From Acanthaster planci (Eukaryota; Echinodermata; Asteroidea; Valvatida; Acanthasteridae), in contig NW_019091540.1 of NCBI RefSeq assembly GCF_001949145.1, positions 75,404 to 110,093 on the forward strand: a stretch of DNA of 34,690 nucleotides, given 5' to 3'. How positions within the stretch are numbered: the first letter of the stretch is position 1; every line of letters starts with the position of its first letter. The notes under the pieces are model-generated. The model was given only the letters and a program-made list of their open reading frames with translations. It did not search any database and was not told the origin of the DNA. The translations under genes and the position numbers were made by a program. Below are positions 23,101-33,500 of the stretch, piece after piece.

Positions 23101-26100
23101 CCAGCCAAGAGAAGGCGCAATTTTCCTGGCAATGGAGGCCCTTGGTAGTGCTGGGTATGCAAGTAACTGCGCATCATTAGTTCACGAACAACTACGAAAC
23201 ATAAGCGTTGCAGTCGCATCGCTACCAACCAATGGAACACTCCTGACCAGCGTGCCTCTTTTCAACCGATAAGGGGACACTTCTGCTCAGGGCAGATAAA
23301 CCGAAGCCACAACTTTGCCCTGTGCCTACACGATACCTGTGCGATGGCCCTGTTGTAAAACTCCCATGCTGGTGTTCCCAAAGTCAGCATACTAACTGAT
23401 CCACCGCCAGCACTCTGTCCGAAAATCGTTATCCTGCTGGGGTCACCTCCAAATTCTAGACAAAGAATAATTTGGTTTGACTCTTTTGACACTGAATACA
23501 AATTCCTTTTGGACACAAAATGCCGAATAGCACTTTCCAAAACTCGTTTAAAACTTCGACGTTAAAAGAATGAAATCCAAAATAGCTAAAGTGATCAAAC
23601 GATTGAGTGCTTTGATCTGCATACGGTAATTTAAATCGCAGGCTTTGAAACGTAGTATTATCAAAGGACTACATCAGAATGGACGTTATCCTCTGATAAC
23701 ACCCAGAGTGTTGAATTAACACCAATTTAATACCACATATTTTGCAGTGTCATGTTGCGATATGGGTCAGAGTGATTAATTAAGGAAGTTCAAATTTAAA
23801 CTGCAAACTTCTTAGCCAAAACAATTTTTGTATAGTGCCACAAACAGCTAACAGCAACCAACCTGATATGTATTTCTTGACCCATTTGAGAGCCTCGACT
23901 TGATCCCACAGGCCGTAATTCCCAGGCAACTCAGGGTCCCCTGTATGAAAAGTAATTTTTGCAACGCCACTGGGAAGTCATCGCTGGTAGCTGCCCGCCA
24001 CGCGAGGTGTGCGGATGCATAGAGTTATACTACATTAAATTTTATTACATAACTCTAACACACATGAAAACGAATCCGACTACGACTACAATATCTTATA
24101 ACATTAAGGATACAAATGACTTCATCATAATTTGCCAAAGAGATTCGACATAGGCCTAACCATTGACATTAACTCAAGCGGGCATGGAGTCATACCCGTT
24201 TCAGACAGGCGTTCTGGAGTCGCGCCGAACCAAATAGAATTAAGAGCGACTCAGGTCGATCCAATTCCGTTTTGGTTTCAGACAGACAAATAACACATAC
24301 ATTTGCATTCGGTTTGGCTCGTGAGAAGAGCGACGTCTCAAACCAAGTCGCTTGGATGTCGTTCCGAGCGCATCACGGTGTCGATCTTTCGCCTATTAGC
24401 ACACCTGGTCGCTTTTGATTGTTTCAGACGTCGAACTTTAGCCGTACTTAATTCAAAATTTGCTTTTAATTTGGTTTGGCGCGACTCTAGAACGTCTGTC
24501 TGAAACGGGGGGTCAGAGATTTAGTGTCGAATTGTCTCCTGAGTTCTGACCTCTGACAACAGTTAATGTAATTTAAATATTTCGATACAATTTAACTAAT
24601 TTATTGTGAGCCATTACATAAGGCTTCACAGGATTTGGGGAATACATCCACAATATTTGAGTACGTGACTATCTGTCAACCAATGCATGGTCGACTATGC
24701 CTGGTAACCGATGGTTAACCAAATGGTCGTTGATCGAACTTCGGCATAAAGCGAAGCTCCCATTCTGCCTGGCGGCAGAGTCTTTAAGGTTGTGACCATG
24801 ATCATAGTTATCTTCATTAAATGCGAGGCAAGACTCGTCGTCCTTTTTCATCTTTCCCCACCTGTGCTGATGAAACCGAAGGAGTTCAGTCGGTAGTTGC
24901 ATGAGACGTAGATGACGTCATGATAAGCGACTAGCGGCAAACCGTTATATTTATCACCAGCTCCCGTAACATAACCTCCACCGTGGAAAAACACCATCAC
25001 CGCTGAATCCTTTGACTGGAAATTAAGTTTTGAAGAAATGGAATAACATCTAGGCATTAATAACCAAAATGTGCCTTTTCTCCTTCGGTTTTACACATTG
25101 TACACACACATTTCACCCCATCCCTATTTTTAAAATCTCTTTGATATGTAATTTTTGGTTAATTGATCTATATATGTATTGCTGTTAGATGTTGTTAGAT
25201 GTTTTGCTTTGTCTGTTCTGTGTAATTCGTTCCAATTCATATGAAATGAACCCGTGTAAATTTTCTTTTAATCTTAATTGGAGGAATAAATATTCAATTG
25301 AATTGAGACACAAATAGACAAAAACATCTATCAATTCAGACTTTCTTCTGATTAAAACCTCCAAAAACCTTCTTGCCAGTTATGACACGACATGATGTGA
25401 TATGCACTTTACCCCAGTTTTATTACAAATTCCAGCCGGAAATATTTGATGTATATATGTATTACTATAAACCAACATCACATCTGCAGCACTACCAAGT
25501 GCATTTTAGCTATTCCTCTGAGAGCCTAGAGGGATTTAAGAAGTCCATCCTGTTAACATTGGTAAGCATTTAACATCTTCTACATGTGAAGTGAAAATCG
25601 TAAAGAAAATCCGTTTGCGACTAAAACTCCATCATAAAAGAAATAATCGGACAGTTCTGCATGAATGATGTGATGACATGTAATGCCAGGAAGTTTAATT
25701 AGAAGGGTCTATTTGTCGAACAAATAAAATCATGATGAGCAAAATGCGCCGTAATTCCAAGTTCCTCGATTTGACGAGTGCATATCAATTGATCGGTACC
25801 GGTACCGAATTGAATTGATATCCAATTGGCCTTTCTCAAGGTGGACAAAAAGAATCAGGTGATTCAAAAAAAAAACAAAAAAAACACGCCGGATAGCTTT
25901 ATCAGCAGAATCGGCTGAACCCAAGCGCGTTCTCACTGCCAAACATAGGTGACACTGCTGGTGAATCTCGTCAAGGTTCTATCAATATCGAGCCAAAAAC
26001 ACCAAATAAGGTAAACAAAGACATATCTCCCCTATAACTCCCTCGATCATCCCGTTATATAACTTAGCAGCGTGTGGACAGGTGAAGAGAGCATGGAATT

Positions 26101-27988
26101 CGCGAGCAGAGATTTTGTTATATATCGACAGGCATTCGAGATTAACTTTACACACGTATTGAAAGATAAATTTTGGGGGTAATCGACTTAAAAGCTCTCG
26201 TAAACACCACGCCCGAGGTCATAGGAGCCCGGTAATTGCCTGCAAGTTGTTCGGAACTGATGAAAAGAATCACACGGCCCCTAAAAGTTCGATTCCCCCG
26301 ATTAATATGTCCGAGTCGTCAGCGTAAAATCGAATATAATGTTCAGCATGCAACTTTATATGCGGGATAAAGAAGTGTTAACCACTTCGCGCCGTTAAAG
26401 TTAAGATGCCTCTCCAAGTACACTACGTTTTCTCGAATTGTATTTGGAGATTTCTACCCCAACTTTGGCAATCCCCCTTTTTGTATTCCATACCCCCCGG
26501 CATATATGTAAAAGCTGCCCAGCCACCGCCCTTCAGTTTTGCCACTGCCTGTCAATGCTTTTCTTCTTTGGCAAGATGTGGGACGGAGGGAACCCCCCCT
26601 CCCCGCCGCCTTTGTGTTGGTCATTGTTTGATCGGAATCTCAGGAATTATTTACAGACTTCTGGGGGGATGTGTTAGGTAACAATGGTCTACAGTGTGTA
26701 TAGGGATTGGACAGGTGGGGGGGGCACCACTCTGTCCCATATCTTACCTGGTATACCTGTATGTTATGCCCATAGTCCCCATATAATTGTACACGTATGA
26801 GCATAGTCACACGTAGGTTTGAACGGTATGTAATGGAGTCACCTAAGGTGGCGCACTGACGTTTCTGTCGACTTTCTACGTACAGTGTTGCCAAACCTCT
26901 CTGTTGAAACACTTCGAATTCATTCACTTAAATACTGTGTTACCATTGCGTTCATAATAAGAACAACTCCAGTGTCATAAAATTTAGTCCAGAGTTCTGA
27001 AACGATGGAGTCTGGAAATTAGGCACACATTCCGCTCCCTAACGTAATGCGCTTGAAAAAATATAACAGAAAATCCCACATTAACATTTAAGAATTTCTT
27101 AAGTTGATAAATTCTTATCTTTATTTTTTCCACTTACACACTCCACTTTTTTTCTAAATCTTTTTTTTTGAAGGGGGCATTAAAAGACTTCACAGTACAC
27201 TTTGAAAACAGTCAGAAAATCAGGCAAAAATAGACCGTCACTGAAAGCTTGCATTTGGGTATGTAAACCCCAGATTTATGGACGAAAATACTGCATGGGA
27301 ACTTAATGAAATTCAGTTTCCTGTGAAAAATGAGGTAAAAATTTTGCTCCAGCAATGCACAAGAAGCGAAAAATGGAAGTGCCCCTCGTTAGGGGCTGCG
27401 CCACGTTTGGGGTACATCAACAAAGAAAGATCTAACAAAAATTAGAGGCAGATGGCATACACAGCGACACAATCTTCATTCCAAAACAAACCCAAATTAA
27501 GCAATAAAGGTTTGCTCTGTGAACTAAAAGAGAATTATAATAAAGTAAATAAAATAAATAAACACAGATACAATGTCGAAAGCTTATATTTGTTTACCCG
27601 ATTTATTATTATTGTACAAAATCCATCTACCCATAGATCGAAATTAACATAAACTTACTTTAACACTTGGTGCCCATATGTTCAGATACAGGCAGTCCTC
27701 GCTCGTTTCATCTATCTTTAAAGGTTGAACGCACTGGTCTTTGAAGTTAGTGGCATCCCACTCGCCCGACCAGACCTTGGGCTGGGGCTTAGCAAACCGG
27801 GCCGGCTTCTCGGCATACGGTATGCCCCTGAAGATGTCCACGGTCGTGTCGAGGACCGGGTGCGTCGCCCGCGAGTAGTGCACTGTCTCACCGACCACGG
27901 TGCCCAGGCCAGGGAGTGCGACTCTTGGCTGACAATCGACACTGACAGCTGTCAAGACGATAAGGGACACTTGGATCAGAACAGCCAT
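20029..27988 (-). CDS. Esterase A: secreted carboxylesterase/cholinesterase-family enzyme with WAT-like C-terminal tail
   Basis: A type-B carboxylesterase (alpha/beta-hydrolase), expected to hydrolyse carboxylic esters outside the cell; its substrate is unknown. Eight exons join in frame to 593 residues: 27659-27988, 24862-25015, 23863-23940, 23337-23455, 22527-22697, 21764-22383, 20781-20965 and 20029-20153. There is an N-terminal hydrophobic signal-like segment (about residues 1-19) and the oxyanion-hole motif HGGG (about 121-124). Catalytic Ser202 lies in FGQSAGG, Glu330 in RDEG and His449 in AHSDE. Cysteine pairs expected from the family are 86/99, 257/269 and 407/538. N-glycosylation sequons occur near 258, 344, 351, 468 and 475. 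The last 40 residues form a Trp-rich helix like the cholinesterase T tail. Against a true cholinesterase: the Cys86-Cys99 loop is only 12 residues long and has no choline-binding Trp, and Gln replaces the Glu before the nucleophile. The ATG has a good context (ACCATGG). Intact, with no frameshift. Confidence 0.94.
20154..21763 (-). other. Esterase A introns 7 and 6 (split by exon 7)
   Basis: Intron 7 is 20154-20780 and intron 6 is 20966-21763. No other feature is recognised in either. Confidence 0.7.
20781..20965 (-). CDS. Esterase A exon 7
   Basis: 61 codons after a split Gly: NPNMGDQDHAG, then FTIPDLSYKEL and the IQCHFWNDYLPQL end of the catalytic domain. Cys538 is expected to pair with Cys407. 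The donor is G/GTATGA. The acceptor CAAAAG has a short pyrimidine tract. Confidence 0.92.
21764..22383 (-). CDS. Esterase A exon 6 (Glu and His of the triad)
   Basis: The largest exon, 206 codons. It includes PFVPVVDGEF, TGTTRDEG (Glu330), FVCPTDAVAR (Cys407), IVAHSDELLFVFGFG (His449) and WTNFAKTG. Esterase B splits this region into two exons with an extra intron. The donor is GG/GTAAGC. Confidence 0.95.
22527..22697 (-). CDS. Esterase A exon 5
   Basis: 57 codons, phase 0 at both ends. Contains SGSALSPW and the small disulfide loop GCNESRSSVELATC (Cys257, Cys269), typical of carboxylesterases. The donor is CTG/GTAAAG, 5' of a short 143-nt intron. Confidence 0.92.
22698..23862 (-). other. Esterase A introns 4 and 3 (split by exon 4)
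   Basis: Intron 4 is 22698-23336 and intron 3 is 23456-23862. Both look like ordinary single-copy-looking intron sequence; nothing else is seen. Confidence 0.7.
23337..23455 (-). CDS. Esterase A exon 4 (nucleophile elbow)
   Basis: Encodes FGGDPSRITIFGQSAGGGSV and continues to NRAIAQ. Ser202 in G-Q-S-A-G is the catalytic nucleophile. The exon is 119 nt, the same length and phase as the matching exon of esterase B at 33813-33931. Confidence 0.95.
23863..23940 (-). CDS. Esterase A exon 3
   Basis: A 78-nt exon encoding DPELPGNYGLWDQVEALKWV followed by KKYIS, the classic GNxGLxDQxxALxWV segment that precedes the nucleophile elbow. The split Gly codon before it and the split Glu codon after it both close correctly. 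Confidence 0.94.
24195..24509. mobile_element. MITE-like element with 41-bp terminal inverted repeats
   Basis: Left arm 24195-24235 (CCCGTTTCAGACAGGCGTTC...) and the reverse complement of right arm 24469-24509 match at 38 of 41 bases; all three differences are G/A. GTTTCAGAC also occurs twice internally, near 24275 and 24421. It lies in esterase A intron 2. There is no ORF that looks like a transposase, and no clear target duplication. Confidence 0.8.
24862..25015 (-). CDS. Esterase A exon 2 (oxyanion hole)
   Basis: Encodes SKDSAVMVFFHGGGYVTGAG through NYRLNSFGFIST. HGGG supplies the oxyanion-hole glycines. The acceptor TTTCCAG is good. The donor is ACAG/GTGGGG, weak but required by phase; the split Gly gives STGDPELPGN across the junction, as in the family. 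Confidence 0.93.
25016..27658 (-). other. Esterase A intron 1
   Basis: 2.6 kb between the signal-peptide exon and the oxyanion-hole exon. Holds the quasi-palindrome at 25782-25821 and C/G runs near 26585-26725. No coding evidence. Confidence 0.65.
25782..25821. repeat. 40-bp quasi-palindrome centred on GGTACCGGTACC
   Basis: Arms ATATCAATT and AATTGATAT flank CGGTACCGGTACCG in esterase A intron 1; pairing is nearly complete with a small offset. Confidence 0.7.
27659..27988 (-). CDS. Esterase A exon 1 (signal peptide and N-terminal domain)
   Basis: 110 codons from ATG at 27988. A hydrophobic leader (MAVLIQVSLIVLTAVSV) is followed by the family entry motifs FRGIPYAEKP and SEDCLYLNIWAP. Cys86 and Cys99 delimit the loop that is much longer and Trp-bearing in acetylcholinesterase. 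The donor is AAA/GTAAGT. Confidence 0.95.
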
Positions 27989-30430
27989 GGTCGAGGTTTC
28001 GGAACTCGAACAACCCTAACTTTGGGAACTGGTCCTTGTTAGTCAACTCTCTGGATTCACGATCGACTTCAGGAAATGTGGGTTTTTTAGCCATACGGCT
28101 CCATAAATTGTTAAAAGTTATGTCAACACATAACTGATTCACTTATAATCGCTATCATTCGCCAAGGCCCAAATAGAGTGACAGCGCTTTTCATTTTAAC
28201 TAGGATACTGCGTTGACTATGCCATTACCGATACTGGACAAAGATAATCTTGCTGTACTGCATACTGGCACTGTTGCCGTGTAAGTGCTATAGATAAAGC
28301 AACCTGGTTGCTCGGCAAAGTGGCTCGACCTTGTAAGTTTAAGTCGTAGACACATTTAGGATTTCAAGTGCGAACCTTCGAAAATCCTATTCATCGTCCG
28401 CTGAACACAGCCTTATATTTTTAAAACTTGTTTGAAAAACAAGAAGCCGCTTGTCGCCCGGATCGGCCGGATAGTATCTCTGAGGCCAACTTCAGAATCA
28501 AACCATAATAGATACCAGCAAACCACACGGTTAATTCGGTTGTACCAAACGCTTTGCTGAGAACGCCAACATCAGCGGCGTAAATTTGGGCTAGGACGTG
28601 GGGGATATATCTCTGGGGGGAGAGGCCCTAGGGGATGGGAGATTTTTAGGGGATGACTTGCCCGGCCATGGAAATTTGAAAGGGAGGGGGCTGACACACA
28701 ACGGCAGTAGAAGGTGTTGTTCGTGGCACAGATTTACATGTACATTCTGTAATCTGTATTGCGCTAGAACTTTACATAAAAGCGGCGTATACATGCCTGC
28801 TTTATTGTTGTCCTTTTGAGCGCTATTGAATACAATTTCATCGTTGCAAGAAGTTCAAAAGTTTTCTTGCTTTCCTCTTTTTCTCGTCGGGGAAAATTCG
28901 GGGCAAGACTCAATAGCCCAAACTCCGGTCACAAAGTGGATGGGGAGATATGAATGCCCTTACCCCCGAGATTACGCCCATGACCAGCACATCTGTTTGT
29001 AAAATCGTCGGAGGAAAGCGCAGAATTGTGGGTATAGCTTACCGGAAATGTTGACACCGGGTCACCGTTGAAATACCGGTAATGATCTTCAACAGTTCAA
29101 GCTTAGATTTGAATGCAATTCCGGCAAAATCCTACAACGTATGTCTCGAAGCGAATGTTGTGCACTTGTGTGCTTCTGGATTGCTGAGCGGGATTACTTT
29201 ATCGTGTCGGTGAACAAAATGACCAAGTAACACCAACCAAACTGAAGAAATACAGAGGGTAGTTTATAAATCCTGCAAATAAATGTTCACTTCTACTTTC
29301 TGCGTAGGCCTATTGCTCTTGTTTCTTTTAAAGTTCTTCCCTTTCCATGTTAAGAAATTCAAGTTACTTTTTAACGTCGTGCCTAAATGTTGTAACTTTC
29401 TGTTAGCAATAAACATCAGTCGACATGACGCCAGCGCACATTTTGTTACATGTGTGCTTTCCCATGGGGGATTGATAAAAGCGTCTACCTCACTACTGCA
29501 AAGCGCACATGTGAACAAAACGTAACGTCATTCTGTTTAGGTCTAATATGTTGAAAAACTTTATTATTTTCATGAAACTAGTTGAATTACTACATCAAAA
29601 GCGACTCGGTTTGGTTCTCTGCAGTGTGCAGCATACAATTTGTTTCGTTATCTCCGCAGACACAGCATGTGACGGGGGACGTGCGACTGACAAGATTTTG
29701 CTATCCATATTGAAGAAAGAGTAACTAGGTTAGTTTAGGCACCACTGAAAAATTGGTGGCGCTCTTAACATTGTACAGTAATAATTTCACCTCCGTTATT
29801 ATGGGCTTTGCTCCCCAGAAAAATTTCCTGACGATGCCATTGCTAATTGTTAGATTATTTATTCTTCAAAAAAACCCAAAAGTTACGTGTGTATTAGACT
29901 ACGCCATTAATTGCTGAGAAAATTTCAAAGAATTATCTCGTAGAATTTACTTGTTTTTGTTTTTGAATTTAAATCTTTGAAACTTATTAAAATTCCGTGA
30001 CAATTTTAGAAATCTCAGGAAAGTGTTGTTAATTCTGTTTTGCATTCTGCCTAAGCTGATTCCCAATTTCTGCAAAACACTCCCATATTCACCAATAATT
30101 AGGACAATTTTGGAGGAGGCTTTCCACTTTTATGTGACAACTTCTAGTTCAATTAAATTCTGAAAATAAATCGAACTAGAATAATAAAGTGTAAAATTAT
30201 GAACATCGACCGGACGTACAGAATGTATTGTAAACGTTTGAAAAGATCTGCATTTCCAGATGAAATTCAGCCTGTTTTAATTTGAAAATAAAGAAAAAAT
30301 CTATTTGAAATCCAAGAACAATTTTATGAAGCAAAATGGATCGGATATGTCTGAATCAATCTTTCTGCCTATGCACAAACCTCATGGTACAGGCTCAAAT
30401 TATAGGCCTTTTTTCCTTAGTTTCCTTTTA
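27989..30430. other. Intergenic region between esterase A and esterase B
   Basis: 2.4 kb separating the two tandem genes. It should contain the esterase A promoter and 5' UTR at its left side, but no convincing TATA box or initiator is visible. A G-rich patch lies at about 28600-28695 and a TACCGGTA at 29074-29081. Confidence 0.6.
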
Positions 30431-30546
30431 TTAATTCAATCTGATTGTTTTATACTCGGTGAATTCCTTCCTCCAATCCGCCATGTCCGTGTACTTCCAG
30501 GTGCTGAAGGCTTCTTTCCATTCACGTTCTGCAACGTCCATCTCGG
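30431..30546 (-). CDS. Esterase B last exon (WAT-like tail and stop)
   Basis: Encodes 37 residues and TAA, beginning EMDVAEREWKEAFSTW and ending in an EYKTIRLN tail. Trp, Phe, Trp, Met, Trp, Phe and Tyr fall at exon positions 9, 13, 16, 21, 24, 28 and 31, aligning without gaps to esterase A. There is no terminal Cys. Confidence 0.9.
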
Positions 30547-33500
30547 CTTTGGAAAAACAAAATCAGCCAAAAAAATAGCAAAATAATAATTACCCAAAGT
30601 ATGGTACTAACGTGAAAGAACATTTTTTGGAACTCGACTAACAACTCACAAAACTCCAGTCTTCAATTTGCAAATGAGGGTAAGAAACTTTTTATGGGCT
30701 GGTGAAAACAATTTGATATCGATATTATTACCGAGCATGGTTTGGAGCTGTGGTACGTAGGTATTCCAAAAGTAACACTGGTCGCTCTTGAGTGCTCTGG
30801 ATGTGGTCAGATTTAAGCTGAGTTCCTTGTACGCCAACTCAGGGACGGTGAATCGGGGCCAGAAATCTCGCTGAGTCGAGCCCGATGTTACAGTGCCCGG
30901 CATCCTGTTTGAGAGAACACACTGACCTGAAGTTTGCATCCTGAGTAACATTGAGTAGTCCAAAATTGATGTACACATTTTTAAAAGAAGCACTGGTTTA
31001 TACACATTCGCCACAGGCCTTTACAGGCCTACATCTGTCGACTTTTGAGACAGATGAATTTTATTTATTTATTTGTTTTGTAAGTCAGTTCCCAACTCTA
31101 TTCAAATGCTGATAGCACTTTTTTTTACGCCATAATACGTCTTCTTCGGGAGAATGGTCAGGAATCGTTGTTGAAGCCAACTCACCCAGTTTTGGCAAAT
31201 TTTGTCCAGAAATTCATGACTTCGACCGAAAATGATCTCTCTTCATCGGTGAAATTAGGATATGAAAAGGGATAACCGAAGACAAACAAGATGTCATCAG
31301 CGTGGGCACTTCCAAGCCAGCCTGGGCCCTCACCGTCCAGGTTGTAGAGAGACAAAGTAGGCACGTGCGTCATCTGATACAAGAAGACGTTGTCGCCCCC
31401 CTGGAAATGGAACCGCGCCACCAAGTCCGTCGGACAGGCGAAATCGCTATCTGTCACGTATTCCACATGCGATCGGAAGTAATCATAATCATCGTTGTCA
31501 GCTTGGGACCAGTCAATGTACTTCATTCGGATCGCATCCTGAAGTTGTTGATTGTTTCCGCCTGACACAAAAAAGGGGAATATAAATACCCTATTTTATT
31601 CCAAAGTCACAATCGAGAGACACTTTAGAAAGACAGCTTAGAGTACCGTATAATTGCGTCGAGTTGTACGTGCAGGTAAATCTGAGGGCCCACGCAAACA
31701 CGCAAAACAACCTGAGAGACCATCAGGGATGTCTCATGAATTTGAACACCGCGGAACTGAGCAATCTCTATCAGCATCAGGCATGGACGTTGCCAGGATT
31801 TTTTCCAAGGGGGGCAAACAATTTTTTCCCCATTGGGTGGGGAAATTCCTGGGGGTAAGCTTGGTCTAGTGGTGAAATGAAGGAAGACATGAAGGGGGAA
31901 GGCGATATTTTTAAGGCAAATCCGTGACTTTCATCCCATTTCCTATTTACTTTCTATTTACTTTCTATTCACTTAATTTTTTTAATGTTCCCCTTTTTCG
32001 CAAAGGGGGGGGCAAATCCCCTCTTGCCCTCCCCTTAAAACGACCACGGTACCAAGGCCAGAGGTATAAATGATGTGCAACGATGTACCAGTATTGATGC
32101 TCCCCCGTTCGATTTTTCCTTACTTTTTGAGGAAGCTCAGGACGGTGTCACTTTTAAAGTTTCCACACTCGCCATTCTCACCTGGAAAATATGCACCAGC
32201 GAGAATTTCATCGAAAGCTTCTCTGCTCACCGTCGGGGGTTCCTTGGAGTACCAGTAGTCCCAGAAGAGAGGACTATAGGTGAGTCCTATCGTGCCTTCA
32301 TCCTTGGTCGTGCCAAGTAGAAGGTCCGCGTGGTTGTATCGATCGGTAGCGTAGAGATTGGCCGGTGTGTCCACAAGAAAGGTCCCGTCAACCACTGCAG
32401 GGCAATGTAAATATATCTGGCATACAAAAGAAAACCGCCAAGTAAGCGTCTACAAACAAACCCAAAAGTACTACACGTATGTGAGGGTTGGAGCACTCTT
32501 ATGCATCAACCGACCAAGATTGTACTGAGGGCACTCTGGATGAATCTGTTGAAAACTTGAAGACTCAGATCTTTGTTCACTTCATTAACTTTGCGTACAA
32601 TAAAAAATCACATTTTCCAACAAGAATACCATGCTTCTTGCTGACAAAAGTAGTTTGGATTGAATAATGCCGGGGGAAAAAAGGGTTAATGCTCACGGCA
32701 CTAGCCAGTTTTTGTGTCATGAAGATTCTCATAACTTTTAGGCGATCTTTTCAACGACAAGTAGGATTTTTTGTGGGTTATGTATTTCAGAGCCCCCAAA
32801 GTGCTTTGGCCAGCAGGAAAATCCCTGTATGGAGCCATAGTTTACCTCAGCTGATGCTACATAGAGAGCTGATGCGTCCTTTTCTTTCATACAGTCAACC
32901 AAAGCCTGGCTCTCAGACGTGCTACAGCCAACCTTCTCCCCTATGTCAAACGCCTGCTTACGGAGCATGTCTTTGTCATCAGAATAAGCCCATGGAGTAA
33001 ACATTGTCGCACTCTGAAATTAAAACAAAATTTAAACAAACGGTTATGATAAAGCTGTATGCTGTGCTGGCTATTTCAACGTTGCCGATTGAAATATTTA
33101 GCTCCCTCCAAGATGAATTTTTAGTGCATCTTGGAAAAGCGATTTAGTCAGTTACCATTCAATTTTAGAGTCTGGCCACTGCATTCAGTCACGGTGTCGG
33201 GATAAATCGTCATTGGAAATTAACGTGGACTGATTTTTTGCTGAATGGCAATGTTCAGAGATCAAATTTCGTCTCGCTTCGTATGTAAAATGCGTATGCT
33301 AAAGCTTGTCATTGTGCTCTCATTCTGTTTTCAACACTTCTTAAAACCTCTCTTCGCATTCTTCTACGCTCAAGAAGAGGGTTTCCGGACCTTCCCAATA
33401 CCGTTCTTCCACGTCCCTTCTTTGAATCTGTACAAAGGGAAAGCTCAGACGGAAAAGCATTGTACAATTTACGCCAAGAAAGAAGCACCTTTTCATGTTC

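Noticed and set aside
20029-27988. Calling esterase A an acetylcholinesterase
   Set aside because: The Cys86-Cys99 loop lacks the choline-binding Trp and is less than half the usual length, and the nucleophile motif has Gln instead of Glu.
30427-30432. AATAAA overlapping the esterase B stop codon as its polyadenylation signal
   Set aside because: It would leave almost no 3' UTR; the AT-rich sequence makes a chance match likely.
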